Of a DNA stretch of 64,000 nt, positions 26,271 through 37,585 are shown piece after piece. Under the pieces are notes generated by a model. The model saw nothing but the letters and a program-made list of their open reading frames with translations, was not told where the DNA came from and made no database searches. Made by a program: the position numbers and the translations under genes. Position 1 is the first letter of the stretch. Every line of letters starts with the position of its first letter. Where the stretch lies: NCBI RefSeq assembly GCF_001477625.1, contig NZ_CP013692.1:4836001-4900000 (forward strand), read 5' to 3'. The stretch comes from Paucibacter sp. KCTC 42545. Lineage in GTDB: Bacteria; Pseudomonadota; Gammaproteobacteria; Burkholderiales; Burkholderiaceae_C.

Positions 26271-27714
26271 CTACGGCTGGCCCTCAATCGGAACACCGTT
26301 CACCACCGCGATCGCGATCTGTATAGGCGTGTAGAAGTCGATCTCAGCTGCGATCTCATCCAAAGGCCGAATGGAAATGACCAGCGAGTAGGGCACGCTT
26401 ACGCCTGCGCGTCCGCTACCGTTCCAGTCCTTCCACCATCCGCCAACCGGAAAAACGGCCACATGCGACTTGTCCGCCAACGCTGCTGCTGTTCCGGTCC
26501 AGACGTCTGAATGCAGCGAGCCGCGAGATCTTAGTTGGGCTCCGATTTCCCAATCCATTCGATCTGGGTCAGACATGGACTCGGCACCGTCGAGGTCCGC
26601 CTCCTCGCGTTCCAGCTTGTTTATCCGCTGGTTGAAACGATCCTCGGTCTCGGACGCACCCTTGACTGCAAACCGCAGCCCATGCGACTGATAGCGAAAC
26701 TTGCTCTGCCAGCCGCGGCGACTTGGATTCGGCTCGATGAAGTATGAAAGCGTAACCCGCATCTCGACGTTTGACCCGCCCAGATCGCGCAGGGCCTGAG
26801 CCGGCCACGGCAACGCATGGAGCTTGAGCTGATTGAGCTTGATTTGGCCTTCTTCGGAACGGTACGGGACGATGTCATCCTGCACCACCAGGGTAGGCGC
26901 CTGTTCGCTGGAGATCAGCGAGTTCGCCATTGAGACTTTGCCGAAGCCATACGTGCGCAGCAGATTCTTTATATCGGCTTTGTCATGGTGTGCCGGCAGC
27001 TGCGATCTCATGTGCGGCGTGAATCTCGCGCCATGAACGACCAGAGCGCGGATGGTCTCTTCCCAGTATGCAGGGTACCGCGCTCGCAGGATCGCGCAGA
27101 TCCGCCCGACTTCTGCAGCCGCTGCGCTGGTGTCACCGCTCTCCGTGAACGGAGACACATCCTGTCGATGCGACGTTGTGAGAATGCGCAGGCTCTCCGG
27201 CCCCACGCTTACGTGGGGCTGCGGGTTGAGTGTGGCATTGCCGCCTTCCGCCACGACGTCCGGTTTAATCGGCCAGGAGTTGCGCCATAGCAGCGATGTT
27301 GTGGATGCAGGCGAGAGGCCTCCTTCAGGCGCGATCTGCTTAGCATTCGGCCAGTTGCCGCGATCCACGTCGACTCGGTGAGTGCAGGCACCTACGGTCA
27401 GCGCGTTCCAAGCTTGACCTGGATCTTCAATCGAGGTGAGGTAGTTGATCTGCGGATAGGCGCTCCACGCCTCCCATGGTACGTTGCCCGCCGACAAGAC
27501 GAACAGGCGCTGGCGGAGTTCCCCTGCCGGCCAGTTGACGCCGCTCGCATAGGGTTCTAGCCCATTGAGGCCAAAGGCTAGCTGATCGATGGTCGCTGAC
27601 CACTCGCTGGGCTTCCCAGCACCAGGCCCAATGGCTGTCGTCATGGTCGCGAAAACACGCTGTCTGTCCGGATTGCGCTGCTCGACTGCGTATTTCAGCC
27701 CATCCCGGCCACCC
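26271..27714 (-). pseudogene. S8 (subtilisin-like) protease, IteS-like, C-terminal part (split by IS21)
   Basis: About 481 codons. DRQRVFATMTTA and PSEWSATIDQLAF continue the protease fold, LFVLSAGN supplies the oxyanion Asn region, and SGDTSAAAAEVG holds the catalytic Ser. A C-terminal beta-rich domain follows (about 250 residues). Joining base 27714 to 30341 without the IS21 element gives one uninterrupted frame with the N-terminal part, total about 857 residues. Upstream partner is the AAA ATPase at 31525. In its present form the catalytic Ser is separated from Asp and His, so the protease should be inactive. Confidence 0.8.
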
Positions 27715-27861
27715 ATTTCAGCGGAACGCGGACAGCGTTTCAGACGAAGGCGGACACCATTTCAGGCTGATCGCGGACAGCGTTTCAAACTGATCCCGGA
27801 CACCCCTGGCGCGCGCAAGTGACCTGAGCCGTAGGCATGCTGACCGATTTTTCGGTCCGTC

Positions 27862-29412
27862 ATGCCCACTCCCAGGATTCACATGCGCCAACTTCGACAA
27901 ACCCTTCGACTTCACCTTGAATCTGGCCTGAGCATGCGCGAGTGTTCGCGCGTGCTTGGCATCGCCAAGTCGACCGTCAATAGCGTCGTTATGAAGGCCC
28001 GCGCCGCCGGTGTGGACTGGGCCGCCGCCCAGACGCTGGACGATGCCGCCTTGGAGGCTCGCTTGTACGGCCCCGCTGTGCCTCGGTCCAGCACCCAGCT
28101 TGAGCCCGACTTCGCCCTCGTCCACCAGGAACTCAAGCGCCCCGGCGTCACCTTGCAATTGCTCTGGGAGGAGTACCAGCGCGGTCTGACCGACGCCGGC
28201 TCGCAAGCCTACAAGTACACCAGCTTCTGCGTGAAGTACCGCGCCTGGGTCACCGGCCTCAAGCGCTCGATGCGCCAGGTCCACCCGGCCGGCGAGCGCC
28301 TGTTCATTGACTACGCCGGCCAGACTGTGCCCTTGGTGGACGCTGCCACCGGCGAGATCCGGCAAGCGCAGATCTTCGTGGCCGTCCTCGGCGCCTCGAA
28401 CTACACCTTCGCCTGCGCCACGCCGACACAGACAGCAGCCGACTGGGTCGGCGCCATCATGGATGCGCTGGAGTTCATGGGTGGCGTGCCCCGGCTGATC
28501 GTGCCGGATCAGGCGCGCGCCCTGATCGCCCGGCCCGACCGCTACGAGGCCACGCCTAGCCGTCTGGTCGAAGAGTTCTGCGACCACTACGACGTGGCGA
28601 TGCTGCCCGCGCGTCCTGCTCATCCCCGCGACAAGCCCAAGGTGGAGGTCGGCGTGCAAATCGTCGAGCGTTGGATTCTGGCGCGGCTGCGGCACCGGCG
28701 CTTCTTCACCCTGGCTGAGCTCAACGCCGCTGTCCGGGAGTTGCTGGTGGACCTGAACGCTCGGCCGTTCAAGAAGCTACCCGGCTGTCGGGCCAGCGCC
28801 TTCGCGGCCTTGGATCGGCCGCTGCTCAAACCCCTGCCGGCAGCGCGCATGCCCATCGCCCGCTTCAAGCGCGCCCGGGTCAATATTGACTATCACGTTG
28901 AACTCGATGGCCATTACTACAGCGTGCCGCACCGGCTGGTGCGCGAGCAGGTCGAGTTGCGCATCACTTCGACCACGGTGGAGATTCTGGCGGGCCAGCA
29001 ACGCGTGGCCGTGCACGCCTACAGCGTCCGGCGCGGGGCGCACACGACGGCGCCCGAGCACATGCCGGCCTCCCACCGGGCGCACCGAGAGTGGACCCCA
29101 GCCAAGCTCATCGCTTGGGGTGAGCACATCGGCGTGGCCACAGCCGCCGTGGTGCGCTGGCAGATGGAACACCGGCCGCACCCCGAGCAAGGCTACCGCT
29201 CCTGCCTCGGCCTGCAAAGCCTGGCGCGCCAGTTCGGCCACGAGCGGCTGGAAGCGGCCTGCGTTCGCGCCATGTCGATTCGCTCGCCGACCTACCAAAG
29301 CGTCAAGTCGATCCTGGCCACCGGCTTGGACCGGCAAGCCGCGCCGGCCCAAGCCACGCAGGCCGCACTCCCGCTGCATGACAACGTGCGCGGCCCCGAT
29401 TACTACCACTGA
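27862..29412 (+). CDS. istA: IS21 transposase IstA (#1)
   Basis: 516 residues. N-terminal helix-turn-helix ([20 protein letters not shown]), rve core with [19 protein letters not shown] and [10 protein letters not shown], then the C-terminal beta domain ([17 protein letters not shown]). Full length and intact. The product DNA-binding/integrase partner of IstB. Confidence 0.93.
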   Translation: MPTPRIHMRQLRQTLRLHLESGLSMRECSRVLGIAKSTVNSVVMKARAAGVDWAAAQTLDDAALEARLYGPAVPRSSTQLEPDFALVHQELKRPGVTLQLLWEEYQRGLTDAGSQAYKYTSFCVKYRAWVTGLKRSMRQVHPAGERLFIDYAGQTVPLVDAATGEIRQAQIFVAVLGASNYTFACATPTQTAADWVGAIMDALEFMGGVPRLIVPDQARALIARPDRYEATPSRLVEEFCDHYDVAMLPARPAHPRDKPKVEVGVQIVERWILARLRHRRFFTLAELNAAVRELLVDLNARPFKKLPGCRASAFAALDRPLLKPLPAARMPIARFKRARVNIDYHVELDGHYYSVPHRLVREQVELRITSTTVEILAGQQRVAVHAYSVRRGAHTTAPEHMPASHRAHREWTPAKLIAWGEHIGVATAAVVRWQMEHRPHPEQGYRSCLGLQSLARQFGHERLEAACVRAMSIRSPTYQSVKSILATGLDRQAAPAQATQAALPLHDNVRGPDYYH

Positions 29413-29435
29413 CCCCACTGAAGAAGGAGAAGCTC

Positions 29436-30173
29436 TTGCTCAACGAACACACCCTGGATCAACTGCGCAGCCTGCGCCTAGACGGCATGGTGCAGGCGCT
29501 TACCGATGGCGCCACCCGCACGGCAGCGGCCGAGCTGTCCTTCGAGGAGCGGCTGGCCATGCTGGTGCAACGCGAGGTCGATTGGCGCGACGGCAAACGC
29601 CTGGCCCGGCTGCTCAAGGCGGCCAAGCTCAAGGTCAGCAGCGCCTGCATCGAGGACATCAACTGGCGAGGCTCGCGCGGGCTGGATCGCAGCCTCATCA
29701 CCCAACTGGCGGGCTGCGACTGGCTGCGCCACGGCCACAACGTGTTGCTCACCGGGGCCACGGGTTGCGGCAAGACCTGGCTCGCATGCGCGCTGGCCCA
29801 GCAGGCGGCACGCCAGGGATTCGCGGTGTTGTACACGCGGGCGCCGAGGCTGCTGGAAGAGCTGCGGGTGGCCCACGGCGACGGCTCCTTCGGCCGGCGC
29901 CTGGCACAACTGGCGCGCATTGACCTGCTGGTCATCGATGACTTTGCGATTGCACCGGTCACGGCGGCCGACCGTAACGACCTGCTGGAGTTGCTCGACG
30001 ACCGGGTCGGCAGCCGCTCGACGCTCATCACCAGTCAGCTACCCGTCTCAAACTGGCACCAATGGTTGGATGACCCGACATTGGCCGATGCCATCTTGGA
30101 CCGGATCGTCCATTCGGCACAAAAGATCGCGCTCAAGGGCGAGTCGCTGCGCAAGAAACAGGACTCGGTATGA
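29436..30173 (+). CDS. istB: IS21 ATPase IstB (#1)
   Basis: 245 residues with Walker [13 protein letters not shown], Walker [13 protein letters not shown] and the C-terminal [19 protein letters not shown] segment of IstB/DnaC-like AAA+ helper proteins. Full length; 23 bp after istA. Confidence 0.93.
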   Translation: MLNEHTLDQLRSLRLDGMVQALTDGATRTAAAELSFEERLAMLVQREVDWRDGKRLARLLKAAKLKVSSACIEDINWRGSRGLDRSLITQLAGCDWLRHGHNVLLTGATGCGKTWLACALAQQAARQGFAVLYTRAPRLLEELRVAHGDGSFGRRLAQLARIDLLVIDDFAIAPVTAADRNDLLELLDDRVGSRSTLITSQLPVSNWHQWLDDPTLADAILDRIVHSAQKIALKGESLRKKQDSV

Positions 30174-30340
30174 GCACCAAACCAACCACCGCAGAACCGT
30201 CCGGGCCAGCCCAATTCAGGCTGATCGCGGACACCTGAGCTACCATCAACCCAGGCACTTGCGCGCACCCAAACTGTCCGCGATCAGTTTGAAACGCTGT
30301 CCGCCATCACGCTGAAATGACTGTCCGGGATCGCTGAAAT

Positions 30341-31470
30341 CCGCACTCGACAGTGTTGACAGCTTGGGCGATGACCCAGCCGTACAGATGCGGCGGGTTC
30401 GCGCCACGCGGCGGGAAAATCTTCACGGACTCCAGACGATGCGGAACAACCAAGTCGTCGCTTCCTGCAAAGACACCGGCCAAGTCTCCGTGGCAGATGA
30501 TGCCTGCCATCTCCGTGCCATGTCCTTCTGGATCGGCGCCGCCCCATTCCGGCAACACCGCCATCACGTCTTCCTCTGCGATCGCATCTCTTAGGAGCAA
30601 GTGGGCTCGGTTCACACCGGTGTCTAGCAAAGTGACGTAGGGTCCGACATCGGGAGCGGAATATGTACAGCGACCAAGCAAGTCCTGGATCCAGTCCGCC
30701 TGCTCTCGCGGCGTCAGATTGGATAGGAAGAACTCTGCATTGGGCTGCACTGCGCGAATCTCTGCAATTACGTCGAGCAGGCTCATCGCTTGCTCTAGCG
30801 CGCGACGCGTGCATTGCGCCGCAATCACAATGCGGCCAGGGAAGGTCAAATATCCCGGCTCGACAGTGATTTGCAACTGCTGTGCAGCAACGGTAAACGT
30901 CTCGACTACCTCGCGAACAACACCATCGCCAATCCGAAGCCAGAGTTGAAACCAACGCGGCTCCTCGGTTAGGGCCGGTGCTCCGGTGTCTTCGGTCCAA
31001 AGTTCTTCGAAGGCAGCATGCCGGATCGCGTCGATTGCGTTGACCAGTCTGGCATTCTTGGGCTTCCCCGTAGCCGTGTCCTTGTCAAGGTAATCACGGA
31101 CCCGACCCTCCAGCGCGCTCAACTTCCCTTCGGGAACATGCAGTGCGACAACCGGTCCTATTCCCGAATCGACCACGCTGAGCACTTCGACGCCGTCACG
31201 CCGCCATTCCAGCGATTTGAAGTCCAAATCGGTTCCTGCCGCGAACTGGATGGCAATGGTCATACCAGCGCTCGCGTCTAGCCCCCTGGCGGCCCTCTCT
31301 TGCGACAGTGCGTCGGCATCTAACCGAAGCAGTTCTAGCTGTCGCAGCAATGCATGGCCATGCGGACCACGACTTCGCTGCGGCGATTCCGTGCCGCGCA
31401 CTGACAGATTGGATTTGAATGGTCGGTCTTTGGTAAATCCTAAGACAAGTAAGTGGTCGAGGTCAGCCAT
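30341..31470 (-). pseudogene. S8 (subtilisin-like) protease, IteS-like, N-terminal part (split by IS21)
   Basis: About 377 codons from MADLDHLLVLGF. A long N-terminal domain (about 270 residues) precedes the catalytic Asp (VTLLDTGVNRAH) and His (DPEGHGTEMAGI). The frame passes into the IS21 end at 30340 after NTVECG. Lies 54 bp behind the ATPase gene on the same strand. S8 protease plus AAA ATPase pairs of this layout are named IteS/IteA as anti-phage proteins in current annotation (from memory). Confidence 0.8.
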
Positions 31471-31524
31471 CCCTGGAGTAACTAGTTATTTAGTTGTTCC
31501 AATGTAATGCAGTTGCCCGCTTTA

Positions 31525-32508
31525 TTACATGTTCAGCTGACTGGCCGCGCGCTCTTTCAAGTGCAGCAGCACGCTCGACTCACTGATGTGCTCTTGCTCT
31601 TCGAGCACGGCATCCTTGATGGCGTCCTCGCATGCGCGAACGATCTCGGAATGAGACAGGCCGCGAGCTTGTGACACAAGACCGAAAAAAGACATTCCCG
31701 CAGGAGCGTGCAGTGCCAGACGGTTGCTGAGCAAAGCTTCGATCTGCGCGTCGTCTGGGGAGGTATATCGGATGACGTCGTCGAAACGCCGGAACAGGGC
31801 TGAATCGAGGGAGGCGCCGTGATTCGTCGCGGCAATGATTACGCTATTCGAAGTGTCTTGCTCAATGAGCTGCAAGAACATATTGAGCGTACGCCGCATT
31901 TCGGCGACGTCGTGCTGACTGCCTCGTTGCAGACCTAGGGAGTCGAACTCGTCGAAGAGGTAGACGCCTCGCGTCGACTTCAGAGCCTCGAAGACTAGGC
32001 GCAGCTTCGAAGCGCTCTCTCCCATGAACTTGGTGATGAGGCTGTCGAACCTCGCGGTAAAGAGAGGAAGCTTCAGCTCCGTGGCGAGAACTGCCGCTGT
32101 CAGCGTTTTGCCGGTGCCGGGCGGCCCGACCAGCAGGAGCTTGCGCCGTGCCGACAGCCCGTGACCGTTCAATCTTTCATGCTGCCGCTGCTCGCGGAGA
32201 ACCCGAAGCAGCTTTTGCTCGACCTCAGCCGACAGCACCATTTGCTTGAGATGGTGCTCTGGATACCGGGCTGTGAGTAGTTCCGCCAGTTCGCCGCGCG
32301 GCTGCACAAGGGGCATCGTGCGGGCTCGGGCGCGTGGCGCAGAAGGCGTGCGGGCAGCTTCAATCAGCTCTCGCAATTCCGTGGCGAGCTTACCGTGCCC
32401 TCGACGCGCCTCCTCGGCCGCAACCTGAAGCGCCACCGCGATGAATTGCGCGTCCTCATTGCCCGCATAGGCTCTGAAGAGTGCCTTGATCTGTTCAGCT
32501 CGTGCCAT
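31525..32508 (-). CDS. AAA family ATPase, IteA-like (partner of S8 protease)
   Basis: 327 residues from MARAEQIKAL (32508), which follows a GGGAGCAA ribosome site; upstream starts lie in the divergent promoter. Walker A GPPGTGKTLTA, Walker B GVYLFDEFDSL, sensor VIIAATNH and FRRFDD arginine finger mark a classical FtsH/CDC48-like AAA domain after a helical N-terminal domain. Thought to work with the adjacent S8 protease in phage defence. This gene is intact; the protease is not. Divergent from the XRE gene at 32596 with an 87-bp shared promoter region. Confidence 0.8.
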   Translation of the reverse strand: MARAEQIKALFRAYAGNEDAQFIAVALQVAAEEARRGHGKLATELRELIEAARTPSAPRARARTMPLVQPRGELAELLTARYPEHHLKQMVLSAEVEQKLLRVLREQRQHERLNGHGLSARRKLLLVGPPGTGKTLTAAVLATELKLPLFTARFDSLITKFMGESASKLRLVFEALKSTRGVYLFDEFDSLGLQRGSQHDVAEMRRTLNMFLQLIEQDTSNSVIIAATNHGASLDSALFRRFDDVIRYTSPDDAQIEALLSNRLALHAPAGMSFFGLVSQARGLSHSEIVRACEDAIKDAVLEEQEHISESSVLLHLKERAASQLNM

Positions 32509-32595
32509 GTTTGCTCCCGAATGCATGTTATGCCTTAGGCATCTGCCATATGTGCTATTGTCGCACTTTGATTCGATAGTCACAACAAATCAGTT

Positions 32596-32886
32596 ATGAA
32601 TATTTCGTCCTTTCCGGCGCGGCAAGGGGAGTTGATCAAGCTGGTCCGCGGCACCCTCAGTCAAACGGAATTCGCCCTGCAACTGAAGATCAGTCGGTCA
32701 TGCTTGTCTCGTTACGAAAGTGAAAAACTGGGGGCGCCTACCGTCTTGATCAACCATTGCCTTGGTGCGATAGCTGCACGGCTTTCTGGTCTCACCGCAG
32801 ACGGAGATCCTCTGCAGCGTGCTTTGCAACTAAGTCGCGATACGACACGACAGTTGGAGCAAGCCACGCTTCACCGCTCAGGTTGA
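32596..32886 (+). CDS. XRE-family helix-turn-helix protein
   Basis: 96 residues; RQGELIKLVRG then TLSQTEFALQLKISRSCLSRYE is an HTH_3 domain (second and third helices at about 22-41), followed by a helical tail. Divergently placed from the ATPase-protease operon, so it is probably its regulator. The ATG at 32596 lacks a strong ribosome site. Confidence 0.75.
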   Translation: MNISSFPARQGELIKLVRGTLSQTEFALQLKISRSCLSRYESEKLGAPTVLINHCLGAIAARLSGLTADGDPLQRALQLSRDTTRQLEQATLHRSG

Positions 32887-33272
32887 CTAAACGAGCTGTC
32901 CAGCCGAACACCCATGGCCGCCCGCATCCAGTGCAGGAAAGCGATGGCTGCGCTACGCTTGTCGATGCTTTTGGTCGATCAGGAGGGCTCTGTTCAACGA
33001 TATGCCGGCCGCTTCGGCATGCTCGTAGTTCCTGCTTGCAAACCAGTCAGAAAACGAAACGCCCTAATTGCGAGCCGCTCAACCGGTCATAACTAGATCA
33101 GTCGTCCGCTGGCTGCGATCCTTGTAGCCGGTGGCTATTCAATTCCAGTCCTATGGGCACAACTACACGCTGATGGAACTGCTGTGCAAGTTGGACTGGG
33201 CTCCTCGGCACTACTGATATTGCCGGGCGTGACTTAAGGTGGCCGACAGGTTCGCGGTGCTAAGCCGCTGGA
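32887..33272. other. Intergenic stretch without a supportable gene
   Basis: Several short open frames occur but none has a recognisable motif or a good start. A short frame ending near 33218 (YTLMELLCKLDWAPRHY) may be the tail of a lost gene. Confidence 0.4.
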
Positions 33273-33335
33273 TGACCTTGTCCCCAAAAAACGGAGTTCT
33301 TAGCTCGTGATGAAATCAGAGCGAGGAACGATGAA

Positions 33336-33659
33336 ATGAGTCAGCAAAAGCAGGTGCGTGGCAAGTACACGCTGGAGTTCAAGATGGAGGCGGTTCGCCT
33401 GGTCAAGGGCGGGCAGTCGGCCGCGGTGACGGCGCAGATTTTGGGCATACCCAAGGCCAGTCTGAGCAACTGGGTACGGCTCAGCGAGGACGGGAAGTTG
33501 AGCGGAGCCGGCGACAAGCCTGTGACGCCTGAGCAGATGGAGTTAGCGCGCTTGAGGGCCGAATTGGCTCGGATGACGATGGAGCGAGACATCGCAAAAA
33601 AAGCGGCGGCGTACTTTGCGCAGGATCTTCTGCAAGGTACGCCTGGATTCAAGAAATGA
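33336..33659 (+). CDS. IS3-family OrfA (second type)
   Basis: 107 residues: KYTLEFKMEAVRLVKGG, AQILGIPKASLSNWVR helix-turn-helix, then a zipper-like region and ERDIAKKAAAYFAQD. Its stop overlaps the OrfB ATG (ATGA). Confidence 0.92.
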   Translation: MSQQKQVRGKYTLEFKMEAVRLVKGGQSAAVTAQILGIPKASLSNWVRLSEDGKLSGAGDKPVTPEQMELARLRAELARMTMERDIAKKAAAYFAQDLLQGTPGFKK

Positions 33660-34531
33660 AGACTCAGTGGCCGGTTAGCCTGAGCTGCAAGGTCCTGGAT
33701 GTGAGCGTGAGCGGCTATTTCGAACACCAGAAGGCCAAGGCCGCCAGAAGGCCCAGCAAGGACGCCACGCCGCGTTTGAGCGATGAAGCGGTGCTGACCC
33801 ACATCCGCGCAGTCCATGGCGAAGTGGGTCAGGAGTACGGCTGGCCTCGCATGGCCAAGGAGCTGGTTGCGCGTGGACATCGAGTGGGCAAGGAACGGGT
33901 GCGCAAGTTGATGCAGCGTCACGGGATTCGTGCGCGCGGCCAGCGCAAATTTGTTGTGACCACGGACAGCAAGCACAGCCTGCCGGTGGCGCCAAATCTG
34001 CTGCGGCGGGACTTTAAGGCGCAGGCTCCGAATCAGAAGTGGACCAGTGACATCACCTACATCGAGACGGCTGAAGGCTGGCTCTATCTGGCGGCGGTCG
34101 TCGACCTGCACAGCCGGCAAGTGGTGGGCTGGAGCATGCAGGACCATATGCAAACCAGCCTGATCACGGACGCCCTGCGCATGGCCTGGTTTCGGCGTCG
34201 ACCGGCGCCTGGGCTGATTTTCCACAGCGACCGCGGAAGCCAGTATTGCAGCCGAGAATTTCAAGGCGACTTGAAGAAATTCGGCATGCGCTCATCGATG
34301 AGCGGCAAGGGTGATTGCTGGGACAATGCGCCGACGGAGAGCCTGTGGGGGCGACTGAAAGTGGGCCGGCTACACGGTCAGAAGTTCAGCACAAAACGGC
34401 AGGCCAAGGATGAAGTGATTGCCTGGTTGACCTTCTACAACCACAGTCGAATTCACTCGACCCTGGGCTACGTCAGCCCCATGACGTTTGAGAAAAACTG
34501 GCACGCGGCCCAGCAGGATAAAGCCGCGTAA
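33656..34531 (+). CDS. IS3-family OrfB, DDE integrase (second type)
   Basis: 291 residues with HTH_21 (YGWPRMAKELV) and catalytic segments WTSDITYI, FHSDRGSQY and CWDNAPTESLWGRLK, then FYNHSRIHSTLGYVSP. Full length. Confidence 0.92.
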   Translation: MKTQWPVSLSCKVLDVSVSGYFEHQKAKAARRPSKDATPRLSDEAVLTHIRAVHGEVGQEYGWPRMAKELVARGHRVGKERVRKLMQRHGIRARGQRKFVVTTDSKHSLPVAPNLLRRDFKAQAPNQKWTSDITYIETAEGWLYLAAVVDLHSRQVVGWSMQDHMQTSLITDALRMAWFRRRPAPGLIFHSDRGSQYCSREFQGDLKKFGMRSSMSGKGDCWDNAPTESLWGRLKVGRLHGQKFSTKRQAKDEVIAWLTFYNHSRIHSTLGYVSPMTFEKNWHAAQQDKAA

Positions 34532-34666
34532 CAAGGTTGCTAAGAACTCCGGGGAAGAGGGGCAAGGTCAGGATTCCAATGCGGCCAACTTTTGCAGCGT
34601 AGTATTGTGCTGTGAATAATTCAGAAATTTTTTCACACAAGACCTTTTCACCGGGACTACTCCGCT

Positions 34667-35015
34667 TCACGGCTTGCGATCGATACAAGGGCTAGTTCTC
34701 TCCCGCAGTACACCTAGGTCCCGCATCCGTCGCCCCACCCGGGCGCTGCTGGCCGTTGCCATGCCAAGGACTTTGCAAACCTCACTAGCCCTGGCAAACC
34801 TGCCTCCATCGTTGCGCACCTGGTAGCGAATCGCTGCGTCGAGTTCCCCTTCGCTGGGTACGTAGATTGTCCGGTCCAAGTGCTTTCGAACTAAGCTCCG
34901 ATACCAAAATGGGGCAGGCACCCGCAGTGAGCTGCTGTATCTAAGAACGCTATGACTTGACAGGCGTCGTAGTGAAAGGCCGATAAGGAACTCTTCGACA
35001 CCGCTATTCAGTAGG
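34667..35015 (-). pseudogene. tniQ: TniQ/TnsD-like target selector, C-terminal remnant
   Basis: About 116 codons ending at 34667. Reads EEFLIGLSLRRLSSHSVLRY and later RFARASEVCKVLGMATASSA, a helical DNA-binding-type C-terminus in the position expected for the end of TniQ/TnsD. It lies on the far side of IS21 #2 from the N-terminal fragment, on the same strand. The zinc-finger middle of TniQ is missing between them. Confidence 0.55.
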
Positions 35016-35199
35016 TGCGTATTCCACGCCATGGCGGACACCATTCCACGTTGATGGCGGACAGCATTCCAGCGTCATCGCGGACACCATTCCACGCTGA
35101 TGGCGGACAGCGTTCCATTTTGATGGCGGACACTTTGGCTGTGTCCTGAGTGACTCCAACGAGGCATAGGCTGCCCGGTCTTTTCACCGGAACCCAGCG

Positions 35200-36744
35200 A
35201 TGCCCACACCGAGAGTCACCATGAGCAAGATTCGACACACTTTGCAACTGCTGCACAGCGGCAAACTCAGCCAGCGCCAAATTGGCACCTCGCTGGGCAT
35301 CTCCAAATCCACGGTCAGTGAGATCGCCAGTTATGCCCGCGTCGCCGGGCTGGACTGGAACGCCGCTCAGGCTTTGAGCGACGCCGAACTGCAGGGCCGG
35401 CTTTACCGGCCCGCTGTGGCACGCCAGTCCCGCCACCTGGAGCCCGACTACGCCACACTTCACATCGAACTCAAACGCCCCGGCGTCACCTTGCAGCTGC
35501 TCTGGGAGGAATACCAAGCACAACACCAGGGCCAGGCCTACAAGTACAGCGCCTTTTGCGAGAAGTACCAGCAATGGGCCCAGCGCTTGAGGCGCTCCAT
35601 GCGCCAGACCCATGAGGCCGGCGACAAGCTCTTCGTGGACTATGCCGGGCAGACCGTGCCCATGGTGGATGCCGCCACTGGCGAGATCACCCAGGCGCAG
35701 GTGTTCGTGGCCGTGCTGGGCGCATCGAACTACACCTATGCCTGCGCCACGCCGGCCCAGAAGGCCGCCGACTGGGTCGCCTGCATCATCGCCACGCTGG
35801 AGTTCATCGGCGGGGTGCCCCGTCTGCTCGTGCCTGACCAGCCGCGTGCGCTCATGATCCGGCCCGACCGCTACGAGCCCACCAGCCACCGCTTGCTGGA
35901 TGAGCTCTCCCACCACTACGGCCTGGCCGTGCTGCCAGCCCGACCGGCCAAGCCGCGCGACAAGCCTAAGGTCGAGGTGGCCGTGCAGGTGGTCGAGCGC
36001 TGGATTCTGGCGCGCCTGCGCCATCAACAATTCTTCAGCCTGGCCGCCTTGAACAAAGCCATTGCGGCCCTGCTGCAAGAGCTCAACCAACGCCCGTTCA
36101 AGAAACTGCCCGGCTGCCGTGCCAGCGCCTTTGCCAGCCTGGATCGGCCTCTCCTGGGGCCCTTGCCGGCGACGCGCATGGCCATCGCTCGCTTCAAGCC
36201 CGCGCGGGTCAACATCGACTATCACGTTGAACTCGATGGGCATTACTACTCCGCCCCCCACCGCCTGGTGGGCCGGCGGGTGGAGCTGCGCATCACGGCC
36301 ACCACGCTGGAGGTGCTGGAGGGCCAGGCCCGCGTGGCTGTCCATGCCCTGAGCCCGCACCGAGGGGCCCACTCCACCGCGCCCGAGCACATGCCACCCT
36401 CGCACCGGGCGCACCTGCAATGGACGCCGGACAAGCTCATCACCTGGGCCGAGGGCATCGGTGCGGCCACTGCCGCCGTGGTGCGCTGGCAGATGGAGCG
36501 CCGCGCCCATCCCGAGCAGGGCTACCGATCCTGCCTGGGCCTCATGCGCCTGGGCCGGGAGTACGGCCATGAACGACTGGAGGCCGCGTGCGCGCGTGCC
36601 CAGTCGATTCGTGCGCCAAACTACAAAAGCGTCGCCTCCATCTTGCAGTGCGGCCTGGATCAGCGTCCCATCGATGCGCCGCTGCCCACCCAAACCAGTT
36701 TGCCCCTGCACGCAAACCTGCGCGGCCCCGACTACTACCACTGA
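35200..36744 (+). CDS. istA: IS21 transposase IstA (#2)
   Basis: 514 residues; HTH (GKLSQRQIGTSLGISKSTVSE), rve core LFVDYAGQTV, VPDQPRALM, DKPKVEVAVQ, and C-terminal [17 protein letters not shown]. Intact and clearly homologous to IstA #1 without being a copy of it. Confidence 0.93.
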   Translation: MPTPRVTMSKIRHTLQLLHSGKLSQRQIGTSLGISKSTVSEIASYARVAGLDWNAAQALSDAELQGRLYRPAVARQSRHLEPDYATLHIELKRPGVTLQLLWEEYQAQHQGQAYKYSAFCEKYQQWAQRLRRSMRQTHEAGDKLFVDYAGQTVPMVDAATGEITQAQVFVAVLGASNYTYACATPAQKAADWVACIIATLEFIGGVPRLLVPDQPRALMIRPDRYEPTSHRLLDELSHHYGLAVLPARPAKPRDKPKVEVAVQVVERWILARLRHQQFFSLAALNKAIAALLQELNQRPFKKLPGCRASAFASLDRPLLGPLPATRMAIARFKPARVNIDYHVELDGHYYSAPHRLVGRRVELRITATTLEVLEGQARVAVHALSPHRGAHSTAPEHMPPSHRAHLQWTPDKLITWAEGIGAATAAVVRWQMERRAHPEQGYRSCLGLMRLGREYGHERLEAACARAQSIRAPNYKSVASILQCGLDQRPIDAPLPTQTSLPLHANLRGPDYYH

Positions 36745-36847
36745 GGCCGGACACAAGGCCCGGCAGGGGCCTGTGTTTATCGAAGAACCCGATTCATAAC
36801 GTCTAACTAAGACGCCAAACAAAACACCGATTCAACAAGGAATCAAC

Positions 36848-37585
36848 ATGCTCAACGAACACACACTGCAACAACTCAGAACGCTGCGCCTAGACGGCAT
36901 GGCAGCAGCCCTGACGGATCCTGCCAACCAGATCCACGTTGCCGAACTCCCCTTTGACCAACGCCTTGCGTTGCTGGTACAGCGGGAGCTGGACTGGCGC
37001 GACGGCAAACGCCAGGAGCGGCTGCTCAAAGCCGCCCGGCTGAAGGTCTCCACAGCCTGCCTGGAAGACATCGATTGGCGCAGCAACCGCGGACTCAGCC
37101 GCGACACCATCCAAACACTGGCTGGCGGAGACTGGCTACGCCACGGGCATAACGTTTTACTCACAGGTGCCACCGGTTGCGGCAAAACCTGGCTGTCCTG
37201 CGCGCTGGGCCAGCAAGCTGCACGATTGGGCTTCTCGGTTTACTACGCCCGCGCCCCGCGCCTGCTGGAGGAACTGCATGTGGCGCACGGGGACGGCAGC
37301 TTCACCCGTCGGCTGGCTCAACTGGCCAAACTGGACCTACTGATTCTTGACGACTTTGCCATTGCCCCCATTGCCGCACACGAGCGCAATGACCTGCTGG
37401 AGTTGCTGGATGACCGCGTGGGCAGCCGCGCCACACTCATCACCAGCCAATTGCCGGTGACGGCCTGGCACACCTGGCTGGATGATCCCACCTTGGCTGA
37501 CGCCATCCTGGACCGCATCGTGCATGGCTCACACAAACTGGCCCTCAAAGGGGAGTCCATGAGGAAGCTGGCCAACGGGCGTTGA
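36848..37585 (+). CDS. istB: IS21 ATPase IstB (#2)
   Basis: 245 residues; Walker [13 protein letters not shown], Walker [31 protein letters not shown]. Starts 103 bp after istA with an AAGGAA ribosome site. Confidence 0.93.
   Translation: MLNEHTLQQLRTLRLDGMAAALTDPANQIHVAELPFDQRLALLVQRELDWRDGKRQERLLKAARLKVSTACLEDIDWRSNRGLSRDTIQTLAGGDWLRHGHNVLLTGATGCGKTWLSCALGQQAARLGFSVYYARAPRLLEELHVAHGDGSFTRRLAQLAKLDLLILDDFAIAPIAAHERNDLLELLDDRVGSRATLITSQLPVTAWHTWLDDPTLADAILDRIVHGSHKLALKGESMRKLANGR

Larger units (their letters stand above)
27715..30340 (+). mobile_element. IS21-family insertion sequence #1 (about 2.6 kb)
   Basis: istA and istB in one direction, flanked by multiple GCGGACA-x-TTTCAG-type terminal repeats. 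The outermost shared sequence is ATTTCAGCG at both ends. No target duplication could be found, yet the host protease frame is continuous across it. Confidence 0.85.
33273..34570 (+). mobile_element. IS3-family insertion sequence (1298 bp), second type
   Basis: Terminal repeats TGACCTTGTCCCC... and TGACCTTGCCCCT..., both running into GGAGTTCTTAGC, with a 3-bp target duplication GGA (33270-33272 and 34571-34573). Both transposase genes are intact. Distinct from copies A and B. Confidence 0.9.

Noticed and set aside
32900..33100. Short plus-strand frames (about 60 and 110 codons)
   Set aside because: Overlapping frames, no ribosome site, no motif.
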